From Pannonibacter phragmitetus_B (GTDB lineage: Bacteria; Pseudomonadota; Alphaproteobacteria; Rhizobiales; Stappiaceae): DNA of 64,000 nt. Below the pieces are notes generated by a model. It was not told the DNA's origin and did no database searches. It saw only the letters and a program-made list of their open reading frames with translations. The position numbers and the translations under genes are program-made. Shown here one piece after another: positions 37,747 to 50,475 of this stretch (positions are counted from its first letter, which is position 1; every line of letters begins with the position of its first letter). Location of the stretch: contig NZ_JBNINT010000001.1 of assembly GCF_050510895.1 (NCBI RefSeq), forward strand, positions 2,232,001 through 2,296,000, given 5' to 3'.

Positions 37747-38340
37747 ATGACGCATCGTCTCATTAAGAAAGCCATCATTCCGGCAGTTGCCATCTTGCTT
37801 TCTGCCACCCCGTTCGCGCTCGCCGCCCCGAAGTCGGAGCGGCATGTGCTGCCCGAGGACAATCTCTCCGTTACGCTCGCCAGCCTTGGGGCCGGTCCTG
37901 CGGCCGGGGAGGACACCTCCATCTGGGTCGGACCGGTCGACATTCAGGGCCGCAAGGTCATCTGGGTTGAACTGATCGATTCCGAGGGCGAGGTCATCTA
38001 TTCGTCCGAGGTGGCACAGAATGAAACCCACCTGCTGCCTGATGGCCGCGCCATCGTCGTCAGCCCGCTCACCGCGCCGGAAGGCACGCTCGTAGCGGCC
38101 AAGGACGAGTCGCGTGTGCCGCCAGAAGCCGGCCAGATGATCACCCGCCGCGTTGTGGACGATCAGGACGGCAAGACTGCCGTCGAGCTGGTCCAGGCAC
38201 CGCCGCAGGAACCTTCGATCCTGCTGCAACTGGCAAATGCGGGTGAAACCGTCTGGCACGGTATCATCGCCCTCTTCCAGGGTGCTGCCGATTCAGTGCG
38301 CGTCGCCTGGAATTGGATCGTGGATACGGTCGCCGTCTGA
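37747..38340 (+). CDS. Exported protein of unknown function
   Basis: The 197-residue product has a clear signal peptide (RLIKKAIIPAVAILLSATPF, cleavage near ALAA at about residue 25). The mature part is rich in Asp/Glu/Val with no cysteines seen and ends in an amphipathic, Trp-containing tail (VRVAWNWIVDTVAV) that may touch membranes. ATG 37747 has a strong GAGGGAGG upstream. No family is recognised. It sits alone after a 700-base non-coding region with a stem-loop in its probable leader. Confidence 0.75.
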   Translation: MTHRLIKKAIIPAVAILLSATPFALAAPKSERHVLPEDNLSVTLASLGAGPAAGEDTSIWVGPVDIQGRKVIWVELIDSEGEVIYSSEVAQNETHLLPDGRAIVVSPLTAPEGTLVAAKDESRVPPEAGQMITRRVVDDQDGKTAVELVQAPPQEPSILLQLANAGETVWHGIIALFQGAADSVRVAWNWIVDTVAV

Positions 38341-38464
38341 TTCCGGTGTCCGATGAGCCCTGTTTTACTGGAAGCAGCGCACGCCACTTCGTCGCAGGGT
38401 GGACTAAAAGTGCGGACGGAAAAGCACGGCAAAACTCGGCGCGAATCTATAGATCAGCGATAGA

Positions 38465-38489
38465 GCCTGCCAGATTGTCTCCGGCAGGC
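38465..38489 (-). terminator. Weak inverted repeat after the DUF2155 gene
   Basis: A 7-bp stem (GCCTGCC at 38465-38471 with GGCAGGC at 38483-38489) lies just past the DUF2155 stop. There is no real T-run, so it may be a rho-independent terminator of reduced strength or only a processing hairpin. Confidence 0.35.
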
Positions 38490-38496
38490 AGTTCGC

Positions 38497-39057
38497 TCAG
38501 AACAGTGGCGGCTTCGGCCTCGGTGCGGGCACTGTGCCCGCCGCGCCGTCAGCTTGCTCTCCTGTGCCAGCCGCACCACCGCCGAGCGTGTCTGCGCCTT
38601 CCTCAACGACAGTTACCGGAGGGCCAGAATAGCCGGCAGGTGGCTGCACGGTAGAAGTCATCCTGCAGTCGGTCAGCCACACATCATAAACGGCATGCTC
38701 GACACCATGAAGGCCGGGGCTTGCAGCGAACATCCAGCCAGAGAAAATTCGCTGGATCTGATTGTTCAGCGTGACCTCGTCCACCTGCACGAAGGCTGTG
38801 GTCAGCGGGTTCTCGGTCTGGGGCCGGGTGTGGCAAACACGCGGTGTCACCTGCAAGGCGCCGAACTGAACCGTCTCTCCAATGTAGACATCAAAAGACG
38901 TGATGCGGCCGGTGATCTTGTCGAGACCGGAGAACACGGCAACCGGGTTCTCGATGGTCTCGGCGCTGGCGGGCGCAGCAGCAATGGCCCAGGCAAAGGC
39001 GCAAACGAGGGCTGTGCCGCAGATCGACGTGCTCTTCATCCTGTTGAACTGCCGCAT
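38497..39057 (-). CDS. DUF2155 domain-containing exported protein
   Basis: The 186-residue product has a signal peptide (ICGTALVCAFAWAIAAAPASA) and the DUF2155 core (VAVFSGLDKITGRITSFDV, then VQFGALQVTPRVCHTRP, RIFSGWMFAASPGLHGVEHAVYDVWLTDC). The two conserved Cys (VCHTRP, LTDC) probably form a disulfide. The C-terminus is Pro/Gly-rich and low in complexity. DUF2155 proteins are periplasmic and nearly restricted to alphaproteobacteria, with unknown function. I chose ATG 39057 with AGGGA upstream; ATG 39039 is an alternative. It lies downstream of valS on the same strand. Confidence 0.87.
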   Translation of the reverse strand: MRQFNRMKSTSICGTALVCAFAWAIAAAPASAETIENPVAVFSGLDKITGRITSFDVYIGETVQFGALQVTPRVCHTRPQTENPLTTAFVQVDEVTLNNQIQRIFSGWMFAASPGLHGVEHAVYDVWLTDCRMTSTVQPPAGYSGPPVTVVEEGADTLGGGAAGTGEQADGAAGTVPAPRPKPPLF

Positions 39058-39166
39058 GATTGTCCCTGGCGAGTCTCTTGTTCTGGCGGGCGTAACACCC
39101 GATTGCGGCTGCCGGAAGGCAAGCCCTTGCGCGGCAACGGTTTCAGCCGCCGCGCAAGACTGTTTA

Positions 39167-41997
<2,831 letters not shown>

Positions 41998-42161
41998 GAG
42001 GGCTTCTCGGGACTTTCCGTTATCTGGGCCTGTGTAAATCGGATGGCGGGCAGCGAGTCAACATCCTGAGCCACATGGGAGGCATGAAGAAGGGCACAAA
42101 TGGCAACGCCGCCCGGAGGCGGCGCTACAGTGACGTATGGCGCGCAACAAGCAGCTGCTGA

Positions 42162-42908
42162 TCAGCGCTTGCGCACCACGCGCTCGATTTCCTGACGGAC
42201 AAGCCGCTCCACCATGACCGGAAGGTTCTGATCGAGCCAGCTCTTCAGCATTGGACGCAGCATTTCCTTCACCAGATCCTCAAGCGTGCGGGCATTGGCA
42301 GAAAGGATCGTGCTGGACAGATTTTCGAAGGCAGCACTGACCGCAGCGCCCGCCATATCGGATACGAGAGGTGTTTCCTCATCCAGCGGATCGAGATTGT
42401 CCATGGAGACAGACGCAAGGCCTTCGGCGGCAGACGAGCGGACCGGCTGTGCGGCAGCCTTAGGTGCAGGAGCGGGCTCCTCTTCCATAAAGCCGATATC
42501 ACCCGCATCATCGTCCATCGTCTCGGGCATGCCCTCGACCATGGCAAACGGGTCCTCGTCCTCGTCTTCCTCGACGGCCAGCTCTTCTGTCAGTTCAAGA
42601 ACATCGTCATCATCGCCGGCGGCGTCTTCATCGGCCTCGAAGGCAGCAATGTCGTCATCAATGGCAGAAACGGCGTCATCATCGTCATCGTCGCCCGCCA
42701 TATCGAACAGCTTGTCCAGGTCATCCTGGGACATGCCGGCTTCTTCTTCCTCGGGCAGATCGTTGAGTTGAGGCATTTCAGATACTGGCTCCGGGGCTGC
42801 TTGTGCCGTCTTGCTGGCGGCAGGAGTTTCCTCATCGGAAATAATCCGGCGAATGGAGGCGAGAATCTCCTCCATTGAGGGTTCCTGCGCCTGACTGGCC
42901 TTCGACAT
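42162..42908 (-). CDS. PopZ-like (DUF2497) polar organising protein
   Basis: The 248-residue product has the N-terminal PopZ helix (MEEILASIRRIISDE, residues 12-26), a long Asp/Glu-rich spacer (about 60-150) and the conserved C-terminal helices that self-assemble (LEDLVKEMLRPMLKSWLDQN, VERLVRQEIERVVRKR). In Caulobacter PopZ forms the polar hub that tethers ParB/parS, and its gene neighbours valS as here. The spacer is strongly acidic rather than Pro-rich, but the ends fit. Calling it PopZ is an inference from both ends and synteny. Confidence 0.85.
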   Translation of the reverse strand: MSKASQAQEPSMEEILASIRRIISDEETPAASKTAQAAPEPVSEMPQLNDLPEEEEAGMSQDDLDKLFDMAGDDDDDDAVSAIDDDIAAFEADEDAAGDDDDVLELTEELAVEEDEDEDPFAMVEGMPETMDDDAGDIGFMEEEPAPAPKAAAQPVRSSAAEGLASVSMDNLDPLDEETPLVSDMAGAAVSAAFENLSSTILSANARTLEDLVKEMLRPMLKSWLDQNLPVMVERLVRQEIERVVRKR

Positions 42909-43082
42909 GAGTTCCCCCAGAACTAATTACATACGCACCGGCACCGAACTCGAAAGTTACGATTCGGTTAAGGGAATTATGCTGAGTCGCCTGTCAACAT
43001 CATAGGCGGACAGGCCAACGCTGACACCTTATCCCCTTCTAATAGGAAAAACTTGCCGGGTCAGCCCGCCTCGCAAACGAAA

Positions 43083-43105
43083 AACGCGCCCAGGAAGGGC
43101 GCGTT
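43083..43105 (-). terminator. Rho-independent terminator after tolC
   Basis: On the minus strand AACGCGCCC (43097-43105) and GGGCGCGTT (43083-43091) form a 9-bp perfect stem around a five-base loop. The stem runs directly into TTTTTCGTTT at 43072-43082. It lies 42 bases past the tolC stop. Confidence 0.85.
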
Positions 43106-43146
43106 CTCTGAGTTTACGGCATTTCTTACAGGTCAGCGCCGAATCA

Positions 43147-44510
43147 TCAGCGGCCATCAGGCGTGCGCATGCCAAACCACTTGTCGCGCACCTTGCTGTA
43201 GTGCTCGGTCGGTTCGTAGCGTGCGACCTGCAGGCCAAGATACTCAGCATCCAGACGGCCAACAGCCGACAGGAGCTGGTAGGCACTGACGATGCGGTTG
43301 CGCTGTGCGGTGACGAGATTCGAGCGCTGCGTGATCAGTTCACGCTGAGCATCCAGGACGTCGAGCGTCGTGCGCTGACCAACGCGCTGTTCCTCAATGA
43401 CTCCTGAAGAGCCAGCTGCTGAGCTTCCACAGCAGCCTGAGCTGCAGTGATCGAGGCCTCGGCGGCCTGGTAATCACCCCAGGCAGAAATCACGTTGGCA
43501 CGGATCTGGTTGCGCAGCACATCGAGCTGGATTTCAGCCTGCCCGAGCTCTTCCTTGGCCTGACGCACGCGGGAAGAAAGGGCACCGCCCTGATAGAGAG
43601 GTACCGAAACACGTCCAACGACAGAGGCGGAATTGACGGCATTGACCGACTGGGACGGCTTCCAGTCACGGCCGATGGAGCCCTCCAGCGTGACAGTCGG
43701 CAGTTGCTCGCCTTCGATCGTCTTCACGTTGAACGCAGCAGCATCAACCTGATGCTGGGCCTGGCGCAGGAGCGGCTGATACTCTTCACCCAGACGGATG
43801 GCTTCCTCCACCGAGCGGGGCATCATCTTGCCGATCGGCGTCGAAGCCGAAAGATTGCGCGCCTGGATGCCAACGATCTGCTCATAGACGGCGCGGCTGG
43901 CATTCAGGTTTGCGACGGCCGAGTTGAGGTTGGCCTGGGCTTCGGCGTAACGCGCTTCCGCCTGGGATACATCCGTACGAGTACCCTCACCCACTTCGAA
44001 CTGATCCTTGGACGCACGCACCTGCTCACGCAGGAAGTCAATCGAGCTGCGCTGAAGGGCAACGAGCGCAGTGTCGCGGATCACGTTCACATAGGACTGG
44101 GCGGCTGAGAGGAGAACATCCTGCTCGGTCGCGCTCAGGCTTTCGCGCTGAGCCCGCACAAGCGCTTCGGCCTGCTTGGTCGAGTTGACCGTCCGGAAGC
44201 CACGGAACAGTGCCTGTTGAATGGACAGGGACATCGACGCATTGTTGCGGATGTTATCTGGACCGACGCTGGCGGAGGTCCGGATAGATCCAGCCGAAGC
44301 GTTGGCCGTGATGGTCGGCCGCCAGCCGGAAAGCGCCTGCGGCACGCGTTCGTCGGTGGCACGCAATGCGGCACGCGCCGCATTCAGTGTCGGATTGTTG
44401 GCATATGCAAGCGCCAATGCTTCGGAAATGCTCTCAGCCTGAGCCGTAGAAGAAAGCGCGAAGGTACCGATGCCAAGCAAAGCAGCAGAAAGGGATACTC
44501 GAAAACGCAC
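43147..44510 (-). CDS. tolC: TolC-family outer-membrane efflux protein, one frame break
   Basis: From ATG 44510 the product has a signal peptide (SAALLGIGTFALSSTAQA) and the first outer-membrane efflux repeat (SEALALAYANNPTLNAARAA), then long helices. The frame goes off after AQQLALQ. One base restored in the two-C site at 43403-43404 gives GVIEEQRVGQRTTLDVLDAQ and the normal end YSKVRDKWFGMRTPDGR at 43147, 454 residues in all. It forms the outer-membrane trimeric channel for type I secretion and RND efflux. A terminator follows. A pcm-like gene lies upstream, as in related genomes. Confidence 0.93.
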
Positions 44511-44663
44511 TGAAAACGCCCCTTGATGTACGGGCCCCCACCCGTGCCGTCATTTGGCGGGCAGTATAGCCAGCTGCAACGCCCTGCCTACCCCTCACCG
44601 AAAATTAAGAATCCGTTTCTAACAGGCTGCGGCAGCGTTGCAACAGGTAACGTAATACGTAAA

Positions 44664-44702
44664 GCGCCCGAAAACTGCAGCTTTTCAGCAGTTTCCGGGC
44701 GC
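44664..44702 (-). terminator. Long hairpin after the pcm-like gene
   Basis: GCGCCCG (44664-44670) pairs with CGGGCGC (44696-44702), and the stem continues inward with an imperfect AAACTGC/GCAGTTT pairing, making about 15 paired bases. On the minus strand it is followed by TTTACG only. It is probably the terminator separating the pcm-like gene from tolC. Confidence 0.6.
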
Positions 44703-44734
44703 GAGACTTGAACAATGTTCAGATATGTGTGTTT

Positions 44735-45397
44735 TCAGAAGACGAATTCGGCCGCCTTCACGAAGCCGGGCAGAGTATGCGCGCTGGCGTTGAAGCCAAA
44801 GCGGGCGCCAATCACTGCACCGGAGTTCTGATAGACACGGGCAACACCTGCCCCGCCGCGCCCTTCGATGGCCACGAGCCGTCCGCCTTCCTTAAGCTGG
44901 CTGGCAAGCTGCTCCGGAATGAAGTCAACGGCACCATCCAGAAGGATCACGTCATAGGGGCCTTCCGAAGCGCAGCCTTCGGTGAGCTTGCCCTCGACAA
45001 CAGCCGCATTCTCGATGCCGAGGCTGACAAGTGTCTGGCTGGCGCGGGCAGCAAGCCCGGCATCCTCTTCCACCTGCACCACCGTTCCGGCGATCGCCGC
45101 GAGCACGGCGGTGCTGTAGCCGGACGCTCCGCCAGTCACCAGGACGACATCATCATCCTTGACCTCAGCGAGCTGGATCAGCTTTCCGAGCACATGCGGC
45201 TTCAGGAGATAGCGAGGTTCACCCGTGTCGGACACGAGCGCGTCTTCGTCAATGTAGGCAACCGGCTTCTTCGAACCTGCCACGAACAGCTCGCGCGGAA
45301 CAGATTCCATCGCGTCGAGTATCCGCAGATCGGTTACATCATTGGTTCTGAGCTGGTTATCCACCATTCGCGTGCGGGATTGCGCGTAGTCACCCAT
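44735..45397 (-). CDS. Protein-L-isoaspartate O-methyltransferase family protein
   Basis: The 220-residue product has a Pcm-like N-terminus (RTRMVDNQLRTNDVTDLRIL), the pre-motif RELFV and the SAM motif I in VLVTGGASGYSTAVLA, where one usual Gly is replaced. Pcm methylates isoaspartyl residues in damaged proteins. This shorter group beside tolC may have diverged in function, so I leave out a gene symbol. ATG 45397 starts the conserved MGDYAQSRT; the longer frame is not supported. Confidence 0.85.
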   Translation of the reverse strand: MGDYAQSRTRMVDNQLRTNDVTDLRILDAMESVPRELFVAGSKKPVAYIDEDALVSDTGEPRYLLKPHVLGKLIQLAEVKDDDVVLVTGGASGYSTAVLAAIAGTVVQVEEDAGLAARASQTLVSLGIENAAVVEGKLTEGCASEGPYDVILLDGAVDFIPEQLASQLKEGGRLVAIEGRGGAGVARVYQNSGAVIGARFGFNASAHTLPGFVKAAEFVF

Positions 45398-45682
45398 CGC
45401 GTGCCTCTTTCGATTTCTGGCGAAAGCCTCTCCAACTTTCTTGATTGATCCCTTACCGGGCGCAGACAGGCGTGACAAGGGGCAGAACGGCACAGCCTAT
45501 GCCTTCTCCAGACTTTCAGAGCCAGTCCTTCTGAATGTCTCCGGCGCGTTGAAGTGCATCACCTCGCGTTCTGCGCTGATTGCGCCCTCTCCCCGGCGGC
45601 ATCCGACACTGCTGATGAAGAAAGGGAAAACGCAAAGAGGCCGCTTGACAGACAAGGAACGGTAGTCGAAAAGACGCGCCAA

Positions 45683-45756
45683 GGCCTCGTGGCGGAGTGG
45701 TTACGCAGCGGATTGCAAATCCGTCCACCCCGGTTCGATTCCGGGCGAGGCCTCCA
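45683..45756 (+). tRNA. tRNA-Cys (GCA), CCA encoded
   Basis: Acceptor GGCCTCG pairs with CGAGGCC. The anticodon loop TTGCAAA carries GCA at 45715-45717, the T-arm contains GGTTCGATTCC, and the tail is TCCA. The total is 74 nt. Confidence 0.96.
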
Positions 45757-45796
45757 TCTCCCTTATCAGCTCATGATGACAAACTGGCAACCGTGC

Positions 45797-48178
45797 TCAG
45801 CCTTGCGCTTCGAGCAGAGCTGTTGCTTCATCCGCTGTCATAGGCAGCCCAAGAAAATAGCCTTGCGCCTCCGGGCAGCCTATCTCGCGCAGCGCATCGA
45901 CCTGCTCCGCGCGCTCGACCCCTCGGCGATGACCCGAAGCTTCAGCTTCTGCCCGAGCGTCACAACGGCCTCGGCAATCCCCCTGTCGCTCTCGTCCCGG
46001 TCAATGTGCCGCACAAGGCCTTCATCAATCTTCAGCCGGGACACGGGGAACCTCCTGAGCGAGGCAAGGCTTGAATGCCCCTTGCCGAAATCGTCGATGG
46101 CCAAGCCAACGCCCAGCGCATGCAATTCGGCCATGACAGCCACTGCCCGCTCGACATTCTGCATCAGAACGCCTTCGGTGATTTCGAGCTCAAGCAGCCC
46201 CGGCCCGAGGCCAGCTTGCCGGAGAGCATCCATGACAGTCCGGGTCCAGTCCGGATCACTGAACTGTTGCGGCGCGATATTGATGCTGACCTTGAAGCCG
46301 GAGAACCCCTTGTCCTGCCAGAGGCGTGCCTGTTCGACCGCGTGCCCAAGAACAACGTGACCAAGCTCACAAATCAGCCCTGTCTCCTCCATCAGCGGCA
46401 CGAAGTGGCGTGGCATGATCAGGCCCTCGAAGGGGTTTTCCCAGCGCACAAGCCCCTCGAAACCAGTAATCCGGTTCTCGGCAAGATCAATCTGCGGCTG
46501 ATAGTGCAGGATGAATTCTCCATTGCGCAGAGCGCGGCGAATCCCTTCCAGCATTTGAAGCTTGCAGGAAGAAGACTGGCCCTCCTCCGGTGAATAGAGA
46601 TGAAACGTATTCCGGCCAGCGCGTTTGGCGGTGTACATCGCAGTATCGGCGCACTGGACAAGCGCGGCGGCATCCGTTGCATCATCGGGATAGCAGGCTG
46701 CCCCCATGCTGCAGGTCACATGAAAGGACTGCCCAGCCAGTTGCACCGGCAAAGAGAGCTTTTCCTTCAGTTCACGCAAGAAGGCAGGCATTTCACCGGC
46801 GGACGCAACCGCTCCTTCCAGAATCAGGACAAACTCGTCTCCCCCAAGCCGCAGAACCTTGCCGCGCTCTCGAACCTCCTCGCTCAATCTGGAAGCCATC
46901 GCGAGCAGAAGGCGGTCACCGGCGGTATGCCCCAGACTGTCATTGACGGTCTTGAAGTTATCGAGATCGACAAAGACCACGGCGACGCGCTCATCCGGCT
47001 GACGCACTCTGCCCAAAGCCGCGTCAATGGAGCTTTCAAGCTGGCTGCGGTTTGGCAAGCTGGTGAGCGGATCATGATGGGCAAGAAACCGGATCTGCTC
47101 CTCGGCGCGTTTGCGTTCAATCGCGATGGCAGCAATACGCGCCGTATCAGCGATCAGTCTCGTCTTCCACGGGCCCTGGCAGCCCTGGCGTCTTCTTGTA
47201 GATCGCAAAGGTACCCAGTACCCGGTCGTCCAGCGACATGATCGGAGTGGACCAGCAGCAGCGCAGCCCGAACTGCGTGGCAAGCGGATGATAATCGGCC
47301 CAGAGAGGATCGGTCTGGATATCGCCAACGATCACAGGCTTTCGCGTAAAGGCAGCCGTGCCGCAGGATCCTACGCGGGGTCCGATTTCAACGCCGTCGA
47401 TTGCATCGCAATAGGCTTTCGGAAGACTGAGCGCAGCTCCGTGGTGCAAATGCCGCCCGTCTTCATCCATAAGCAGAACAGAGCAGATCGCACCGTCCAA
47501 CTGCCCTTCGATCAGCCGGACCATACATTCAAGCACATCAGTAAGCGGCGCACTGGAGGCGATCATTTCCAGCACCTGTGCCTGCGCATCACGCAGGCCA
47601 TCGGCTTTCCGGCGCTCGGTAATATCCCGGCAGACACCGAACAGTCCGACGATGTTCCCATCATCGTCCCGAAGAGGATATTTCGAGGATGCAAACCAGC
47701 GGCAGGCGCCACTCGGCGTAATGATGCCCTCCTCCTTGTCGATCAGAGGAATTCCGGTGCGCAGAACCTTCCGTTCCTCTGTGAAAAAGCCCATGGCAAC
47801 CGGAAAGGGGTGCAGTTCAAGATCCGTCTTGCCGACAAGGTCGTCCGCGGTCTCAAGGCCCAGGTCGGCTGCAACAGCTTGGTTGGCAAACACAAACCGG
47901 CAGCGGCTATCCTTGACGAACAGGTAGTCAGCCACCTGATCAAACATGGCGCGCAGCCAGACACGTTCCTGCAGAAACTTTTGCGGCACGCAAAGCCCGC
48001 TTTCGCCCAGGACACGCCCGCACTCAAGAAAGTCTTCCGCCTGCATGCCCAGTTCCCTGCCCGGTTCACTACCAAGACCGTCGCAAAGCTCCCCAGCCGG
48101 GGCACCGTCTGGGTCAACGCAAGCTGAGCCGTCAATTTTACCTTGAGTAAAAATTACAGGCTTCCATTTGGAGTTCAT
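45797..48178 (-). CDS. PAS-GAF-GGDEF-EAL cyclic-di-GMP protein, two frame breaks
   Basis: ATG 48178 has GGGGAGAAG just upstream. The order is a PAS domain (about residues 75-190: FDQVADYLFVKDSRCRFVFA, GLFGVCRDITERRK), GAF (about 205-340), GGDEF with intact GGDEF (LRLGGDEFVLIL) but no RxxD inhibitory site just before it, then EAL. The EAL motif reads EGLVRW, but the other catalytic residues (INIAPQQF, LELEITEG, IDDFGKGHSS, LKIDEGLV) remain. One extra base near 47159 separates GAF from GGDEF. One base is missing in CCCC at 45919-45922, within IAEGVE. Repaired, it is 793 residues. It likely makes or breaks c-di-GMP in response to a small ligand. Confidence 0.88.
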
Positions 48179-48450
48179 ACTTCTCCCCTGAGGCAACCCG
48201 CTGTTCATACGCAAACATCTTTCTATGTAGAGTCATAAGCTTGAATAAACCGCAAAAGATCAACTTGCCGGCACCAACTTTCCTAAAAATGAAATTATGC
48301 CAGACTCCGGCCCAGCGCCGCGCTGCGCCGCAAGCTGGCAGCATCAGCGGCGGACGGCGGCAAAAAACCTTTTGCCGTATGCCCATATCAGGTTACCTCC
48401 ACCCTGTGCCGTCGCGGCTGGCGGTGGTAAGTGCAGGCATAGAGAGTGCA

Positions 48451-49470
48451 ATGAAACACGGCGGCGATCTGTTTCAGGCCATGGCAACCTACGGCGGGGC
48501 TGAGGACGACTGGCTGGATCTGTCTACCGGCATCAATCCGCATGCCTATCCGGTGCCAGCCAGCCTGCCCGCATCCTCATGGACCCGCCTGCCCGCGCAA
48601 ACGGCGCACAAGTGCCTTCTGGATGCAGCCCGTGCGGCCTATCAGGTGCCAGAACATCTTGGCCTTGCCGCAGCTCCGGGAACGCAGGTGATCCTGCCGT
48701 ATCTGCCGGCCCTTCTGCCGGCAGGCAGCGTCACCATCGCAGGCCCCACCTATTCCAGCCACGGCGATGCCTGGCGGGTGGCGGGGCGGCAGGTGAGCGA
48801 AATTTCAGACATTTTTCGCGAGGGCCCTCAGAGCCGGATTGCGCTCATCGTCAGCCCCAACAATCCGGATGGCCGCTGGCATGAACCGCAGGCGCTTCTG
48901 CACCTCGCCAGAGACATGCAGCAACGCGGTGGCTTTCTGGTGGTGGACGAGGCCTTTGCCGACGTGACGCCGTCCCGCAGCCTGCTGCCCCATTTGACAG
49001 AGGAACCTGTGCTGGTGCTGCGGTCCTTCGGAAAGTTCTTTGGTCTGGCAGGGCTACGGCTCGGATTTCTGGCGGGTCCCCGGCACATGACGGATGCACT
49101 CGCCCAGCGCCTTGAAAGCTGGTCCGTCAGCGGCCCCGCGCTGGAGATTGGTGCGCTCGCCCTTCGGGATCTGGACTGGCAGGCGGCCATGCGCAAGAAG
49201 TTGACGCAGGAGATGACCGCTCTTGAGGACATTCTGAAGGCGTCCGGCTTTGATCTGCGCGGCGGCACGTCCCTCTACACGCTGGCAGAGCATCCGGATG
49301 CCGCCCGCCTGCATCAGGCTCTGGCGCGGCGTCATATCTGGGTGCGTGCCTTTGACTACGCGCCCACGTGGTTGCGCTTCGGCCTGCCCGGTTCACCGGA
49401 GGCTCTGGCCCGCCTCCGGCAGGCGCTCAAAGAAGCCAAGGCATCACACGCAGAGGCGGAACCGTGCTGA
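48451..49470 (+). CDS. cobC: L-threonine-O-3-phosphate decarboxylase-type aminotransferase
   Basis: The 339-residue product is a fold-type I PLP enzyme with the histidinol-phosphate-aminotransferase-like pattern: LDLSTGINPHAYP start, GPTYSSHGDAW, IVSPNNPDGRW, VVDEAFAD and PLP lysine 195 in SFGKFFGLAG. In the aerobic B12 pathway CobC provides the aminopropanol phosphate arm. ATG 48451 begins the KHGGDLFQAM segment typical of CobC/CobD(Salmonella). Its end overlaps the cobD GTG start. No riboswitch was seen in the 270 bases before it. Confidence 0.9.
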   Translation: MKHGGDLFQAMATYGGAEDDWLDLSTGINPHAYPVPASLPASSWTRLPAQTAHKCLLDAARAAYQVPEHLGLAAAPGTQVILPYLPALLPAGSVTIAGPTYSSHGDAWRVAGRQVSEISDIFREGPQSRIALIVSPNNPDGRWHEPQALLHLARDMQQRGGFLVVDEAFADVTPSRSLLPHLTEEPVLVLRSFGKFFGLAGLRLGFLAGPRHMTDALAQRLESWSVSGPALEIGALALRDLDWQAAMRKKLTQEMTALEDILKASGFDLRGGTSLYTLAEHPDAARLHQALARRHIWVRAFDYAPTWLRFGLPGSPEALARLRQALKEAKASHAEAEPC

Positions 49471-50439
49471 GTGATCCGCAGGCACTCTGGCTGTTGCTTG
49501 GAGCCATAATCCTGGATGCCATCATCGGCGATCCGGACTGGCTGTGGCGGCGGCTGCCGCACCCGGTGGTCTGGATCGGCAAGCTGATCAGCCTCATGGA
49601 CCGCACGCTCAACCGCGAAAGCTGGTCCCCCATCCTGCGCCGAAGCACAGGAATCCTGGCACTCATCCTGCTGGTCGCCGGTGGTGCAGCCACCGGCTGG
49701 CTGCTGCAGGCTGGCCTTTCCGCTCTGCCCTTTGGCGAAGCCGGGATCATTGCCATTGCGGCCGTATTCCTCGCCCAGAACAGCCTCTATGTGCATGTAA
49801 AGGCCGTCGCTGATGGCCTGCGCAACGGCGGGCTGACGGGCGGTCGCCGCGCCGTATCGATGATCGTCGGACGTGATCCGGAGCAGCTGGATGAGAGCGG
49901 CGTCTCCCGCGCCGCCATCGAGATCCTGCGCCGAGAATTTCTCTGACGGCGTTGTAGCCCCCGTCTTCTGGTTCGCTGTACTGGGCCTGCCGGGGCTCAT
50001 CGCCTACAAGGCCGTCAACACTGCCGATTCCATGATCGGCCACAAGACGGCCCGGCATCTGGATTTCGGCTGGGCCTCTGCCCGCTTTGATGATCTGATC
50101 AACCTGCCCGCCTCACGTCTGTCAGCACTGTTCATTGCGCTTGCCGCGCCTCTGGCCAGCGGCTCACCGGCCCATGCCCTGTCCTCAGTTCGCAGGGATG
50201 CGGGTCAGCACCGTTCCCCCAATGCAGGCTGGCCGGAAGCGGCGATGGCCGGGGCGCTTGGCGTTGCATTGGCGGGCCCGCGCGCCTATGCCACTTACCG
50301 GGTGGAAGATCCTTTCATGAACCCGGAAGGGCGCAAGGATGCCGGTGAATCTGATATCCGCCGCGCCTTGCATGTGCTTGCAGGGGCTTGCGCAATCGAG
50401 GCTTTGCTGGTTCTCATCATGGCTCTGGCATTATCCTGA
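49464..50439 (+). CDS. cobD: Adenosylcobinamide-phosphate synthase, one frame break
   Basis: GTG 49464 overlaps the cobC stop by seven bases and starts LWLLLGAIILDAIIGDPDWL, the CobD/CbiB N-terminus (GDPxxLWRRLPHPVVWIGKL). The frame breaks after SRAAIEIL. Removing one base near 49929 gives AENFSDGVVAPVFWFAVLG and the rest of the family (YKAVNTADSMIGHK, FGWASARFDDLINLPASR). Repaired, it has 324 residues with several membrane helices. It attaches the aminopropanol arm to adenosylcobyric acid at the inner membrane. Confidence 0.9.
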
Positions 50440-50475
50440 TGCCATGATCCATGAGAACACTGGCCGGACCGTGAG

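Noticed and set aside
48179..48450. A cobalamin riboswitch upstream of cobC
   Set aside because: The conserved blocks seen at 15253-15462 are not found here on either strand.
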